A stretch of DNA of 64,000 nucleotides from Candidatus Nitrosotalea bavarica. Its GTDB lineage: Archaea > Thermoproteota > Nitrososphaeria > Nitrososphaerales > Nitrosopumilaceae. The stretch spans positions 62,001-126,000 of the forward strand of contig NZ_FUYK01000007.1 in NCBI RefSeq assembly GCF_900167955.1, given 5' to 3'. Of the stretch, positions 19,703-28,331 are shown one piece after another (the stretch's first letter is position 1; each line of letters begins with the position of its first letter). The position numbers were made by a program, and so were the translations under genes. The notes beneath the pieces were generated by a model that worked only from the letters and a program-made list of their open reading frames with translations, was not told the origin of the DNA and did no database searches.

Positions 19703-19741
19703 GATATTTTTCTTCCCTCTTAACTGTAAATTTAATCCTTG

Positions 19742-20197
19742 CTAATGAGTTGATGGTTTAAGATAATTTGCATCAACAGTAACTGGTAATTGATATGGCG
19801 CATCAAGTAAAATTACAGTAGCCTCTTCTTTATCCTGATCTACTCTTGTAACTGTGGCTTTCATACCTTTGAAGGGACCGCCAATAATCTCAACAACTTG
19901 ATCCACGACTAATTCTGAAACTGTAGATTTCTTTACCAAATATCCTTCGATATCTTTGAATGTTAATTCTCCTCTTAGTTGACCTCTAATGTGTCTGATT
20001 CCCTGTAGTGCATCAAATGCTGCATTGGCATCTATGGCCTCCACAACAACATATCCTTTGAGATTCTCTAGAAGAAGAACTGACTGTATGTTGAGTTTTT
20101 TTAGTTTAATTCTGTTTTCTAGTAACCCCATGACAACTTTCTCTTGACCACCGGTGGTTCTAACTGCGAAAAAGTGTGATTTTGTTTCTTGTTCCAT
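19742..20197 (-). CDS. spt5: Transcription elongation factor Spt5 (NusG homologue)
   Basis: This 151-residue protein has an N-terminal NGN domain (FFAVRTTGGQEKVV) and a C-terminal KOW domain (VVEIIGGPFKGMKATVTRVD). With Spt4 it clamps RNA polymerase on DNA and raises processivity. Its position 1 nt after secE and 39 nt before rpl11 is the conserved archaeal and bacterial order, which supports the call. Confidence 0.95.
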   Translation of the reverse strand: MEQETKSHFFAVRTTGGQEKVVMGLLENRIKLKKLNIQSVLLLENLKGYVVVEAIDANAAFDALQGIRHIRGQLRGELTFKDIEGYLVKKSTVSELVVDQVVEIIGGPFKGMKATVTRVDQDKEEATVILLDAPYQLPVTVDANYLKPSTH

Positions 20198-20198
20198 T

Positions 20199-20384
20199 CT
20201 ATCTATGTCCTAAATTAATAACGGCAAATGTGAATTGAATTATGAACCCGATGGCACCAAGTGTAGCCATACCAAGAACTACTAATCTCAAATGTTCCAT
20301 GTAGTCTTCTTTATCTGACTTTTTGGCAAGTTTCATGGTGTTGACCATGTCCTTAAGCATCTGTTTTGGGTTTATCTTTACCAT
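20199..20384 (-). CDS. secE: Preprotein translocase subunit SecE (Sec61 gamma)
   Basis: This 61-residue protein has a charged cytosolic N-terminal helix and a single membrane span (about residues 34-57), the archaeal SecE/Sss1 layout. It clamps SecY in the Sec translocon. It is first in the secE-spt5-rpl11 run. The 39-nt spacer to divergent dtdA contains TTATAA and TTAATAAAG motifs usable as boxes on the two strands. Confidence 0.9.
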   Translation of the reverse strand: MVKINPKQMLKDMVNTMKLAKKSDKEDYMEHLRLVVLGMATLGAIGFIIQFTFAVINLGHR

Positions 20385-20423
20385 TGGAGGACGTTAATAA
20401 AGTGTCCTTATAATTCTTATTTT

Positions 20424-21200
20424 ATGCAACTACTCGTAGCATACCAATCTGATCCTGCGGGTTCTAACATGGCATCATTCATTTCAAAACAAATGAAAAA
20501 AGAAGATGAGATTTATCATGGAAATAATTTTGACCTTGTAATAATACCAACTCCAGCAATATCTGCTGATTGGCTTGAAGAAAAATATCATTATGACGGT
20601 TATGTGTTTTTATCAAAACACGCATCTGAGAGTGGCACACTTGCGTTGACATGCCATAGTACAGGAAATTTCGGGGATGCAATATTTGGTGGATTTCCGA
20701 GGCAGGTGGCAATACCACATCCACATTTCCAGAAATCATACATGAAACGATTATGGGAAGAAAGAGATACTTTTTCAAAATTTGATATAACAATAGAGGC
20801 AACTCATCACGGACCTACAGCCTTGAGTAAGCCTACTTTATTCATTGAAATAGGTACAACTGAAAAAGAATGGACTGATAAAAAATTGTGTGAAAGTGTA
20901 GCAAAAATCGTCCTAAAAGAAATGTCTGAGCCACAAAAGAAATATGATGTAGCCATATGTTTTGGAGGTACACACTATCCTAGTAAATTCAATAAAGAAT
21001 TACTCAAGGGTGATTTTGCACTGGGAACTGTTATTCCAAAACATGCTTTAGATGATCTTGACAAAAACCTTTTTGATCATGTTGTAGAGCGAAATATAGA
21101 AGCTAAATTTACATTGGTAGACTGGAGTGGACTTGGAAAGAACAAACAAAAAATTGTTGATATGATAAATTCAACTGATTTGGAGATGGTGAGGATTTGA
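20424..21200 (+). CDS. dtdA: D-aminoacyl-tRNA deacylase (archaeal/plant DTD2 type)
   Basis: This 258-residue protein has the DTD2/GEK1 signatures: a SKHASESGTLALTCHSTGNFG-like segment (around residues 68-88), and THHGP near residue 127. It hydrolyses D-amino acids from mis-charged tRNAs and so protects translation. The TTAATAAAG box starting at 20394 is about 30 nt upstream, suggesting a leaderless message. Its stop overlaps the next gene's TTG start by 4 nt (TTGA). Confidence 0.92.
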   Translation: MQLLVAYQSDPAGSNMASFISKQMKKEDEIYHGNNFDLVIIPTPAISADWLEEKYHYDGYVFLSKHASESGTLALTCHSTGNFGDAIFGGFPRQVAIPHPHFQKSYMKRLWEERDTFSKFDITIEATHHGPTALSKPTLFIEIGTTEKEWTDKKLCESVAKIVLKEMSEPQKKYDVAICFGGTHYPSKFNKELLKGDFALGTVIPKHALDDLDKNLFDHVVERNIEAKFTLVDWSGLGKNKQKIVDMINSTDLEMVRI

Positions 21201-21493
21201 ATCTTGAAAATGAGGTATATAAAAAACTCTTACAAGTACCAAAAGGAAAGGTAACAACTTATTCTGAGCTTGCAAAAGCAGTGGGTCTGAAAAATGGACA
21301 ACGATCTGTTGGAAGAATGATGAACAAAAACCCATTTCCTGTTATTGTTCCCTGTCATCGAGTAATTTTGTCTAATGGTAAGATTGGAGGTTATGCTTGG
21401 GGTGAGAAGATTAAGACTAATATGTTATCTAAGGAAGGAATTAAAATAAAGAACGGAAAAATTCTAGATTCAGATAAAATCTATAGATTTTGA
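21197..21493 (+). CDS. Methylated-DNA--protein-cysteine methyltransferase (compact MGMT)
   Basis: This 98-residue protein corresponds only to the DNA-binding and active-site domain. The acceptor cysteine is present (VPCHRV, Cys53), so it is more likely a suicide alkyl-DNA repair protein than an alkyltransferase-like protein, which lacks the Cys. The arginine-finger helix region (SVGRMMNKNPFP) is present. The N-terminal ribonuclease-H-like domain of long Ogt proteins is absent. The start is TTG 21197, coupled to dtdA by a 4-nt overlap. Confidence 0.88.
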   Translation: MNLENEVYKKLLQVPKGKVTTYSELAKAVGLKNGQRSVGRMMNKNPFPVIVPCHRVILSNGKIGGYAWGEKIKTNMLSKEGIKIKNGKILDSDKIYRF

Positions 21494-21495
21494 AT

Positions 21496-21945
21496 CTATT
21501 TCTTGGTACGAACTTCTTCTATTAGGCTACGAAGGTGAGCCAAGTTTCTTACTTGATTTCCACCGACTTGTTTGTAAAGTTTCCAATAGCTTGGATTTGT
21601 TATTTCTTTTCTTGATTTTGAAACTTTTAGTTGGTGTCTCATTGCTCTTATTCTCTTGACATACACTTCTTTCTTTCCTACTCTTGATCCTTTTCTTCCC
21701 TTCTTGGAACCTTGTTTAGTTCCACGTTTGCGTCTTTGAGATTTCTTGAAATGTGCTCTTCCTTTTGAAGTTCCTACAATTGATTTTATTTGGATTGTTC
21801 CTGCAGTTATCAGACTTCTAATATTGTCACGAGTAATTGCATCTGTTACATCATCTAGATATTCTGGATCAAATCGTACTCTGCCAGCTCCTACTCCAAG
21901 AATTCTGGAGACGAGTCGCCTTTTTGATTTAAGATTTACTACCAC
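21496..21945 (-). CDS. rpl19e: Large ribosomal subunit protein eL19
   Basis: This 149-residue, very basic protein matches L19e: N-terminal SKRRLVSRILGVGAGRVRFDP, a central basic linker (KKSQRRKRGTKQGSKKGRKG) and a long C-terminal helix. It overlaps rpl32e by 17 nt. In most archaea rpl32e-rpl19e lie immediately before rpl18 in the spc operon; here the pair is inverted and about 7.6 kb away from rpl18. Confidence 0.95.
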   Translation of the reverse strand: MVVNLKSKRRLVSRILGVGAGRVRFDPEYLDDVTDAITRDNIRSLITAGTIQIKSIVGTSKGRAHFKKSQRRKRGTKQGSKKGRKGSRVGKKEVYVKRIRAMRHQLKVSKSRKEITNPSYWKLYKQVGGNQVRNLAHLRSLIEEVRTKK

Positions 21946-22330
21946 TCGCTGACACTCTCGCGTTGAATACTTTGAAGTTCTTCTCTATTGCTTTTGTAAT
22001 TATTTCCGTTCTTTTCTTTTTTCCTACTCCATGAGCAAATCTAACTCCATCTTTCTTTGGATCAAGTCTCTCCAAGTCTTTTAAGTTGTAAACTAAATTA
22101 TCCGTAAATCCTGAAGGATGTAATCCTCTTGCTATTTTTGGTCCGCCATATCCTATTCGTACTAAAGCTGGCCATCCTTTCTTCTGTTTTCTCTGATGAT
22201 TATCCATGCCTTTGGGCTTTCTCCATGTCTCTGCAAGTTTTGAATATCTCCAGCTCTCTTGTCTGACAAAGGCTGGCCTATGCTCAGCTACCTTCTTCCT
22301 AAGTTCAAGAGCTTCTTTATTGATCGGCAT
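21929..22330 (-). CDS. rpl32e: Large ribosomal subunit protein eL32
   Basis: This protein of about 133 residues has the L32e core (RQESWRYSKLAETWRKPKG, then IGYGGPKIARGLHPSGF). ATG 22330 is preferred to an in-frame GTG at 22336. It heads the two-gene rpl32e-rpl19e unit and is divergent from pckA. An AATAAATAC motif at 22357-22365 in the spacer could serve either strand. Confidence 0.94.
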   Translation of the reverse strand: MPINKEALELRKKVAEHRPAFVRQESWRYSKLAETWRKPKGMDNHQRKQKKGWPALVRIGYGGPKIARGLHPSGFTDNLVYNLKDLERLDPKKDGVRFAHGVGKKKRTEIITKAIEKNFKVFNARVSASGSKS

Positions 22331-22383
22331 GTACACGACTCTGACTAAATTTTACAATAAATACGTTTCTTGTTTCATCATTT

Positions 22384-24036
22384 ATGATCCGAAGAGATAA
22401 TAAGGAATTTCATAAGGAATCGTCTTACCCGATGATAGAGGATTTGGAACCTACGATCACGCGTCATGTTGTATCTCAATTGGAGCAAATGGGAATTAGG
22501 CCTTCAAAGATACAACGAAATTTGCCAGTCAAGACCTTGATTGATTTAATTGAAGAAAGGAATGAAGGAATTCTTACTGCAAATGGGGCTATAGCAGTAA
22601 AAACTGGCAAATATACGGGAAGGTCTCCAGATGATCGTTTTATAGTAGATGATGAACAAACCCACAATACTATTGATTGGGGTAAAATTAATCACCCCTT
22701 TCCAGAAGATAAATTCGATAAAATATTTGAAAAGATAAAAAAATACATCGATGGCAAAGATATTTTCATCTTTGATGGATTTGTAGGAGCAGACCCAGAA
22801 CATAGATTGGCAATTCGAATCATAACTGATCATCCGTGGCAGAGTCTTTTTATACGACAACTCTTCATTAGACCGACTGTTTCAGAGCTTGAAGCACATA
22901 AGCCAGAGTATACAATTATCGCATTAAATGATTTCAAGGCAATGCCTGAAATAGATGGTACCAGAAATGATGCATTCATTCTTCTTAATTATACAAAAAA
23001 AGTTGTTTTAATTGGAGCTACATCATATGCTGGAGAAATAAAGAAAGCTATGTTTTCAGTAATGAATTACATTTTGCCATCACGCGATGTCTTTCCAATG
23101 CATTGCTCTGCTAACATTGGAAAGAATGGTGATACGGCTTTGTTCTTTGGTCTTTCAGGTACAGGAAAAACTACACTATCAGCAGATTCAAATCGTAATC
23201 TAATAGGTGATGATGAACATGGATGGTCAGATAGAGGAGTTTTTAATTTTGAAGGTGGATGCTATGCAAAGTGTATAAATCTCAACAAAGAAGCTGAACC
23301 ACAAATCTGGGATGCAATAAGATCTGGTGCAGTTCTAGAAAATGTCGTGATTGACAAAAACACTATGATGCCAAATTTCCATGATGGAAGTATTACGGAA
23401 AATACCAGAGCAGCTTATCCTCTTGATTACATCCCAGGTGCAGTAATACCAAGTCTTGGAGGAAATCCACAAGTCATAGTATTTCTCACTGCTGATGCAT
23501 TTGGTGTATTGCCGCCTATAGCTAGACTGACAAAAGAAGGAGCCATGTATCATTTTATGTCTGGGTATACAAGTAAACTTGCAGGTACTGAAAGAGGAAT
23601 TACTGAACCAAAAGCAACCTTTTCAGAATGTTTTGGTGCTCCTTTCATGTCCAGACATGCATCAGTTTATGCAAAATTACTAGGTGAAAAAATTACAAAA
23701 CACAAGACAGTAGTTTATTTGATAAATACTGGTTGGTCAGGTGGACCCTATGGAATTGGAAAAAGAATGAACATTCATTATACTAGAAGTATGGTTACTG
23801 CTGCGCTCTCAGGGGAGTTGGATAAGGTAAATTATAGACACGATCCGGTCTTCAATTTGGATGTTCCAACTACATGTCCAGATGTTCCATCTGATGTATT
23901 GAATCCAAGGAATACTTGGTCTGATAAAGATGCTTATGATACATCTGCAAAAAAACTAGCCCAAATGTTTGTAGATAACTTCAAAAAATTCGGTAATGTT
24001 TCTTCCGAAATACAAAATGCTGGACCGCATACCTGA
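22384..24036 (+). CDS. pckA: Phosphoenolpyruvate carboxykinase (ATP)
   Basis: This 550-residue ATP-dependent enzyme interconverts oxaloacetate and phosphoenolpyruvate. It has YTGRSPDDRF near 77-86 and the substrate segment ATSYAGEIKKAMFS near 215-228. The kinase P-loop GLSGTGKTT is near 256-264, GDDEHGW near 275-281 and ENTRAAYPL near 339-347. The ATP family is the one usual in bacteria, while many archaea use the GTP family. In an autotroph it would feed gluconeogenesis from C4 acids. Start ATG 22384; an in-frame ATG 22435 would lose 17 poorly conserved residues. Confidence 0.96.
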   Translation: MIRRDNKEFHKESSYPMIEDLEPTITRHVVSQLEQMGIRPSKIQRNLPVKTLIDLIEERNEGILTANGAIAVKTGKYTGRSPDDRFIVDDEQTHNTIDWGKINHPFPEDKFDKIFEKIKKYIDGKDIFIFDGFVGADPEHRLAIRIITDHPWQSLFIRQLFIRPTVSELEAHKPEYTIIALNDFKAMPEIDGTRNDAFILLNYTKKVVLIGATSYAGEIKKAMFSVMNYILPSRDVFPMHCSANIGKNGDTALFFGLSGTGKTTLSADSNRNLIGDDEHGWSDRGVFNFEGGCYAKCINLNKEAEPQIWDAIRSGAVLENVVIDKNTMMPNFHDGSITENTRAAYPLDYIPGAVIPSLGGNPQVIVFLTADAFGVLPPIARLTKEGAMYHFMSGYTSKLAGTERGITEPKATFSECFGAPFMSRHASVYAKLLGEKITKHKTVVYLINTGWSGGPYGIGKRMNIHYTRSMVTAALSGELDKVNYRHDPVFNLDVPTTCPDVPSDVLNPRNTWSDKDAYDTSAKKLAQMFVDNFKKFGNVSSEIQNAGPHT

Positions 24037-24038
24037 TT

Positions 24039-26069
24039 CTATCTACGTCTTACTGCTAACCCAACTATGACTGTAATAATTAGAATTGAGGAAATAATCA
24101 TTACTTGTTTAATGTGAATGTGTAGAATATCTTCAAAATCAATATTTTCTGTAACCTGATTTACCATTAATGTTTGATAGGCATGATCAGTTTTATTTCC
24201 TACCTTGATGTCAGCTTGGATCCAATATTCGCCTGTACTGTGAACAGTTAAAGTTCTATTATTGTCCGGAGTGATTGCGGTTGTTTTTACATCATGTGAA
24301 TCAGATCTGATTAAAGAAATCTTCGCATATGACCATTTTTCAGGATAATCTATTGAAAAATTTATCTGTCCATTATTTTGATTTACGTTTAATGTTCCCA
24401 TTGTTAAATGAATAAGAACCGGAATTCGATACAAAGTTTTTGAATCATCAACTGTTATGAATCCATCGTAATTGCCTATCTTTTTTGTATTATCTGTAAT
24501 TTGAGCAGTTATTGTATTATTGATTACATCATAATTGAAAGCAAGACTTGATTCGGTAGATGAAAATCGAACTTTTAGTTTTGGAATGAATGAATCATTA
24601 ATTGAACGTAACTTCAACGTCTTAGTTTCATTAGGGTGATCATAAGATAGATTGAAAGCTAAGCTATGGGGAATAATTATTAGATTTGCAGATTCTGCTC
24701 TGGTGACATTTAATCTTCCACTGCCAGCAACTTCGATTGGAAGTATACTACCATAAGCATCTGTAACGGGATCAGTTGTTGTTGTTATGAGTGATGCTAT
24801 AGATAGTGGATCTAAATTAGGATATTTTTGTAATAATATAGCAACAGCACCAGTAACATGTGGTGCAGCTATACTTGTTCCACTTGTTATATTGTATTTC
24901 CCCCCTAGCGTTGTAGTATTTACAAAAACTCCTGGAGCAACAAGATCAGGCTTTACATAAAAAACTGAAACTGGTCCGCGTGAACTAAATGGTGCTACAA
25001 AATCTGGGTGATAAAATATGTCAAAGTGGCCTATTGTGTTATTACTTAATGTTGATTTTAATTTGAGTCCATCTTCACCTGATATTGAAATGACTGGAAT
25101 TCTTGGCTGATAATCTCTAGTAGAATTAGGTCCTATAATCTCACCAAAAAAAATTCCACTTTTATTGTTGAATACTATTAGTCCAATTGCACCACGGTCT
25201 GCAGCATTTTTCTCTTTTTCTGAAAAAAATACTTTCTCACCTTTTGTATCGCTGCCTCTTTGCTCAAGTAATATGGCTCCTCTGACATTGATATTTTCAA
25301 GATCCTTTAATCTTCCATATCCGCCATAAATTATCTTGCCTTCAATGGGATTTTGTAAAGCACTGACGCCAAGCATTGGTATTGCGTCATATTGTTTACT
25401 TTCAATCTCAAAAGTTGATACAAGACTTGATGTTATGTTGTTATATGATGCGCCAACTGTTATCACATTGACATCTCTTCCAGGACTTCCAATTGTTTCA
25501 TTATCTGGACCATTATTTCCAGCTGCAGTCACCACCACAATTCCTTTTTTTACTGCCTCATCTACGGCATTCTCTAATCCATCATTAGTTCTGTTTACTC
25601 CAAGACTTATGTTTATCACATTCATCTTGTCATCTATGGCCTGAGAAATAGCCTGAATGATATATTCTGAGGAAACAGCTTCTCCTGTAGATGATACCTT
25701 GTATGAGTATAACTGAGATTTTGGAGCCATTCCAGAAAAATTTCCATTGGCACCAATTATGCCAGCAACTTCTGTACCATGACCGTTAGTATCTAATGGT
25801 TCTTCATTTGTGTCAACATAATTGTATCCTCCTACAACTCTTCCTGAAGAACCATAACCATGTAAATCGGGATGATTAAAATCAATTCCTGTATCTATGA
25901 TGCCCACCTTGACTCCTTGACCATTTAATCCATGTTGTCTTGGGATCTGAACGCCGACCAGCTGTATACTCTTTGAAAGAGGACTTTGCCCATCTTCAAT
26001 AGAATATGAAATAAAATATGAAATGCATAACACCAAAACAAGAGAAAAAATTAATGATTTCTCTATCAC
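24039..26069 (-). CDS. Subtilisin-like serine protease, membrane-anchored at the cell surface
   Basis: This 676-residue S8 family protease has a hydrophobic signal segment at residues 5-22. The catalytic triad is Asp59 (IIDTGID), His97 (GHGTEVAG) and Ser399 (GTSIAAPHV), with the oxyanion AAGNNGP near 183-189. A protease-associated insert lies about 235-355 and a beta-rich C-terminal region about 455-640. A final membrane helix (residues about 653-672) ends in RRR. The layout predicts an extracellular enzyme tethered by its C-terminus. It is convergent with pckA, with 2 nt between. Confidence 0.93.
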   Translation of the reverse strand: MIEKSLIFSLVLVLCISYFISYSIEDGQSPLSKSIQLVGVQIPRQHGLNGQGVKVGIIDTGIDFNHPDLHGYGSSGRVVGGYNYVDTNEEPLDTNGHGTEVAGIIGANGNFSGMAPKSQLYSYKVSSTGEAVSSEYIIQAISQAIDDKMNVINISLGVNRTNDGLENAVDEAVKKGIVVVTAAGNNGPDNETIGSPGRDVNVITVGASYNNITSSLVSTFEIESKQYDAIPMLGVSALQNPIEGKIIYGGYGRLKDLENINVRGAILLEQRGSDTKGEKVFFSEKEKNAADRGAIGLIVFNNKSGIFFGEIIGPNSTRDYQPRIPVISISGEDGLKLKSTLSNNTIGHFDIFYHPDFVAPFSSRGPVSVFYVKPDLVAPGVFVNTTTLGGKYNITSGTSIAAPHVTGAVAILLQKYPNLDPLSIASLITTTTDPVTDAYGSILPIEVAGSGRLNVTRAESANLIIIPHSLAFNLSYDHPNETKTLKLRSINDSFIPKLKVRFSSTESSLAFNYDVINNTITAQITDNTKKIGNYDGFITVDDSKTLYRIPVLIHLTMGTLNVNQNNGQINFSIDYPEKWSYAKISLIRSDSHDVKTTAITPDNNRTLTVHSTGEYWIQADIKVGNKTDHAYQTLMVNQVTENIDFEDILHIHIKQVMIISSILIITVIVGLAVRRR

Positions 26070-26145
26070 ATGGTGTCTGCATTAAGACCAGATAAAATGC
26101 ATTTGCAACCAAAGCCATAAATGGCAAGAAAAACTTGGAACTCTT

Positions 26146-26769
26146 ATGGCAAAATATGAACTTCCAAAAGTACCATATTCGTACGATTCTTTGGAACCAC
26201 ACATTGACGCCAGAACAATGGAGATTCATCACACAAAACATCATCAGGCATATACTGATGGCCTGAATAATGCATTGGTAAATCTGAGCACTGAATTACA
26301 AGACATGGAACTAACCAAGTTACTTTCAAACTTGAATCAAGTTCCAGAAAATGTTAGAGGTGCAGTGAATTTCCATGGAGGAGGTTATGAGAACCATGCT
26401 CTATTCTGGAATAATATGAAACCAAGTGGTGGTGGAAAACCAGGAGGTAGCTTAGAAGAATCTATCAATTCTGTGTTTGGAAACTTTGATAGTTTCAAAG
26501 AAAAATTCGTAAAGGATACAATTGCTATTCAAGGAAGTGGTTGGGGTTGGTTAACCTACAATCCACAGACAAAGAAAGTTGAGTTTACTACAATGCCAAA
26601 TCAAACAAGTCCACGTACCAAAGGTTTGATCCCACTGATGGGATTAGATGTTTGGGAGCACGCCTATTATCTAAAATACCAAAATCGACGTGCGGATTAT
26701 GTAAATGCTTGGTGGAATGTAATAAACTGGGACGAAGTAGACGCAAGACTTTCAAAGATAAAAGCATAA
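26146..26769 (+). CDS. sod: Superoxide dismutase (Fe/Mn family)
   Basis: This 207-residue Fe/Mn superoxide dismutase has the four expected metal ligands: His28 (MEIHHTKHH), His84 (NHALFW), Asp168 and His172 (DVWEHAYY). It converts superoxide to peroxide and oxygen in the cytoplasm. Which metal is used cannot be decided from sequence alone. An ATAAAT motif about 27 nt upstream of the ATG suggests a leaderless transcript. A T-rich tract follows the stop. Confidence 0.96.
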   Translation: MAKYELPKVPYSYDSLEPHIDARTMEIHHTKHHQAYTDGLNNALVNLSTELQDMELTKLLSNLNQVPENVRGAVNFHGGGYENHALFWNNMKPSGGGKPGGSLEESINSVFGNFDSFKEKFVKDTIAIQGSGWGWLTYNPQTKKVEFTTMPNQTSPRTKGLIPLMGLDVWEHAYYLKYQNRRADYVNAWWNVINWDEVDARLSKIKA

Positions 26770-26797
26770 TCTCTTCTTCTTTTTGTTTTATTCTATA
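26770..26797 (+). terminator. Pyrimidine/T-rich terminator after sod
   Basis: The stop is followed by a pyrimidine-rich run containing CTTTTTG and TTTTATT, a typical archaeal termination context. No hairpin is evident. Confidence 0.35.
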
Positions 26798-26810
26798 TTT
26801 TCAGAATGAA

Positions 26811-26817
26811 TTTATAG
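26811..26817 (+). promoter_or_regulatory. TATA box for pfdA-ftsY-argF
   Basis: TTTATAG begins 29 nt upstream of the ATG at 26840, predicting a leaderless message and supporting that ATG over the TTG at 26834. Confidence 0.5.
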
Positions 26818-26839
26818 TCATTAAGAGAATTTTTTGCAA

Positions 26840-27262
26840 ATGAGTGAAGAACATGCTCAAGCCTTATTGCAACAGATGCAATCCTTGGAATCTTATCTAA
26901 ATGATTTGTTGCAACGAGAAGAAACAGTGATGAGACTTTTACAAGAGGCAACAAATGCAGTTGAATCGATGAAAGTACTAACAGGTAATTCAGAATATGA
27001 GACTCTTGTGCCGGTGGGTTTGGGAGTATATGTTAAAGCAAAAATAAATCCTGATCAAAAAATGATTGTAAATATAGGCGCAGGTGCCTCAGTAGAACAA
27101 AACAAAGAATCTGCAATAAACTACATGGAATCCAGAATTAAGGAACTTGAAATGGTACTACAACAATTGGCATCACAAAGACAAGAAGTTTCCATGAAAC
27201 TTGAACAAGGACAACACGAAATGAACAAACTTATACAATCAAATCGTAGTTCTCCACAGTAA
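26840..27262 (+). CDS. pfdA: Prefoldin alpha subunit
   Basis: This protein of about 140 residues has two long coiled-coil helices (about 1-45 and 95-138) flanking a short beta region (VPVGLGVYVKAKI). That is the alpha-subunit jellyfish architecture of the GimC/prefoldin chaperone. The beta subunit is encoded at 57446 in this window. pfdA directly upstream of ftsY is a common archaeal arrangement. Confidence 0.9.
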   Translation: MSEEHAQALLQQMQSLESYLNDLLQREETVMRLLQEATNAVESMKVLTGNSEYETLVPVGLGVYVKAKINPDQKMIVNIGAGASVEQNKESAINYMESRIKELEMVLQQLASQRQEVSMKLEQGQHEMNKLIQSNRSSPQ

Positions 27263-27273
27263 GGCAGTACATT

Positions 27274-28278
27274 ATGTTTGAAAAACTACGAAATGCATTT
27301 TCTGTAGCAGTTAAAAGTTTTGGAGATAAGGAACTGAAGGAAAAAGACATTGATGAAGTTTTATTTGAACTTGAGATTGCATTATTGGAATCTGATGTTG
27401 CAACAGAAGTTATTGATGCGCTAAAAGATGACTTGAAAAAACAGTTAATCGGTGCCACGGTTAACAAGGACAAGATAGCTGAAGTTGTAAAACAAGAACT
27501 TCGAAAAAGTATTTCAAATATGTTCGATGTAGCGGGAACTGTTGATATTTTGTCTAACATTCAAAAAAAGAAGGATAAGGGAGAACCGTATATTATTTCA
27601 TTTATGGGTATTAATGGAACCGGAAAAACTACTACAATAGCAAAGATTGCAAATCTTTTACGAGAAAACAAATATTCCGTTGTGATTGCTGCGGCCGATA
27701 CTTACAGAGCAGGTGCAATTGAGCAGATAGGTGAACATGGAAAAAGATTGAACATCAAAGTTATCTCTCAAAACTATGGGTCAGATCCAGCTGCAGTGGC
27801 GCGAGATGCAGTACTTTATTCTAAATCTCATAAAATAGATTGCATACTAATTGATACAGCTGGAAGAATGCAAACTAGTAAAAATTTGATGGATCAAATA
27901 TCTAAAATTAACAAAGTAGTAAACCCTGATCTTAAATTATTTGTAGGTGATTCGTTGGCTGGTAATGACACTGTAAGTCAAGCAAGAGAATTTCATAATT
28001 ATACAAAATTTGATGGGGCCATACTTACAAAAAGTGATGCAGACGCACGTGGTGGAGCTGCCATATCCATCGTTAAAGTGACATCTAGTCCAATTCTTTA
28101 CCTAGGTATTGGGCAAGAGTATAAAGATCTGAAATCTTTTGATAAAGATGTATTTTTAGAAACTCTCTTTGGTCCTGCGGAAATTATTGAAAGTGTACAG
28201 AAAAAAGTTCTAGAACCTAAAGTTGAACTAAAACCAGAACCTAAAGTTGAACTAAAACCAGAACCAAAGTTGAACTAA
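27274..28278 (+). CDS. ftsY: Signal recognition particle receptor FtsY, C-terminal extension cut by a frameshift
   Basis: This SRP-receptor GTPase docks SRP-bound ribosomes at the membrane. The N helical bundle (1-95) and G domain are complete: GINGTGKTTT (112-121), DTAGRM (194-199) and TKSD (252-255). The chain then enters tandem EPKVELKP repeats and stops after 334 residues at EPKLN. The third repeat has lost one base, and the original frame clearly continues to 28622. Restoring that base gives 449 residues, and its stop then overlaps argF by ATGA. The NG domain is intact, so the truncated protein could still hydrolyse GTP. Confidence 0.95.
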   Translation: MFEKLRNAFSVAVKSFGDKELKEKDIDEVLFELEIALLESDVATEVIDALKDDLKKQLIGATVNKDKIAEVVKQELRKSISNMFDVAGTVDILSNIQKKKDKGEPYIISFMGINGTGKTTTIAKIANLLRENKYSVVIAAADTYRAGAIEQIGEHGKRLNIKVISQNYGSDPAAVARDAVLYSKSHKIDCILIDTAGRMQTSKNLMDQISKINKVVNPDLKLFVGDSLAGNDTVSQAREFHNYTKFDGAILTKSDADARGGAAISIVKVTSSPILYLGIGQEYKDLKSFDKDVFLETLFGPAEIIESVQKKVLEPKVELKPEPKVELKPEPKLN

Positions 28279-28331
28279 AACCAGAACCTAAAGTTGAACT
28301 AAAACCAGAACCTAAAGTTGAACTAAAAACA
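28213..28331 (+). repeat. Five tandem 24-nt repeats encoding EPKVELKP; third unit lacks one base
   Basis: Units start at 28213, 28237, 28261, 28284 and 28308. Units 1, 2 and 4 are identical and unit 5 has one substitution (aca for cca at its end). Unit 3 reads GAACCAAAG instead of GAACCTAAAG, losing one T and shifting the frame. Nearly identical tandem units are prone to slippage, so the copy number is likely variable. Confidence 0.95.

Noticed and set aside
28255-28285. Programmed -1 frameshift in ftsY
   Set aside because: No X XXY YYZ slippery heptamer or downstream stem-loop is visible at the shift point, and a one-base loss relative to the other four identical units explains it more simply. 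It is not formally excluded.
28213-28331. Direct repeats that could be a short CRISPR array
   Set aside because: The units are contiguous 24-nt copies without spacers and are read as coding EPKVELKP repeats; there is no cas gene.
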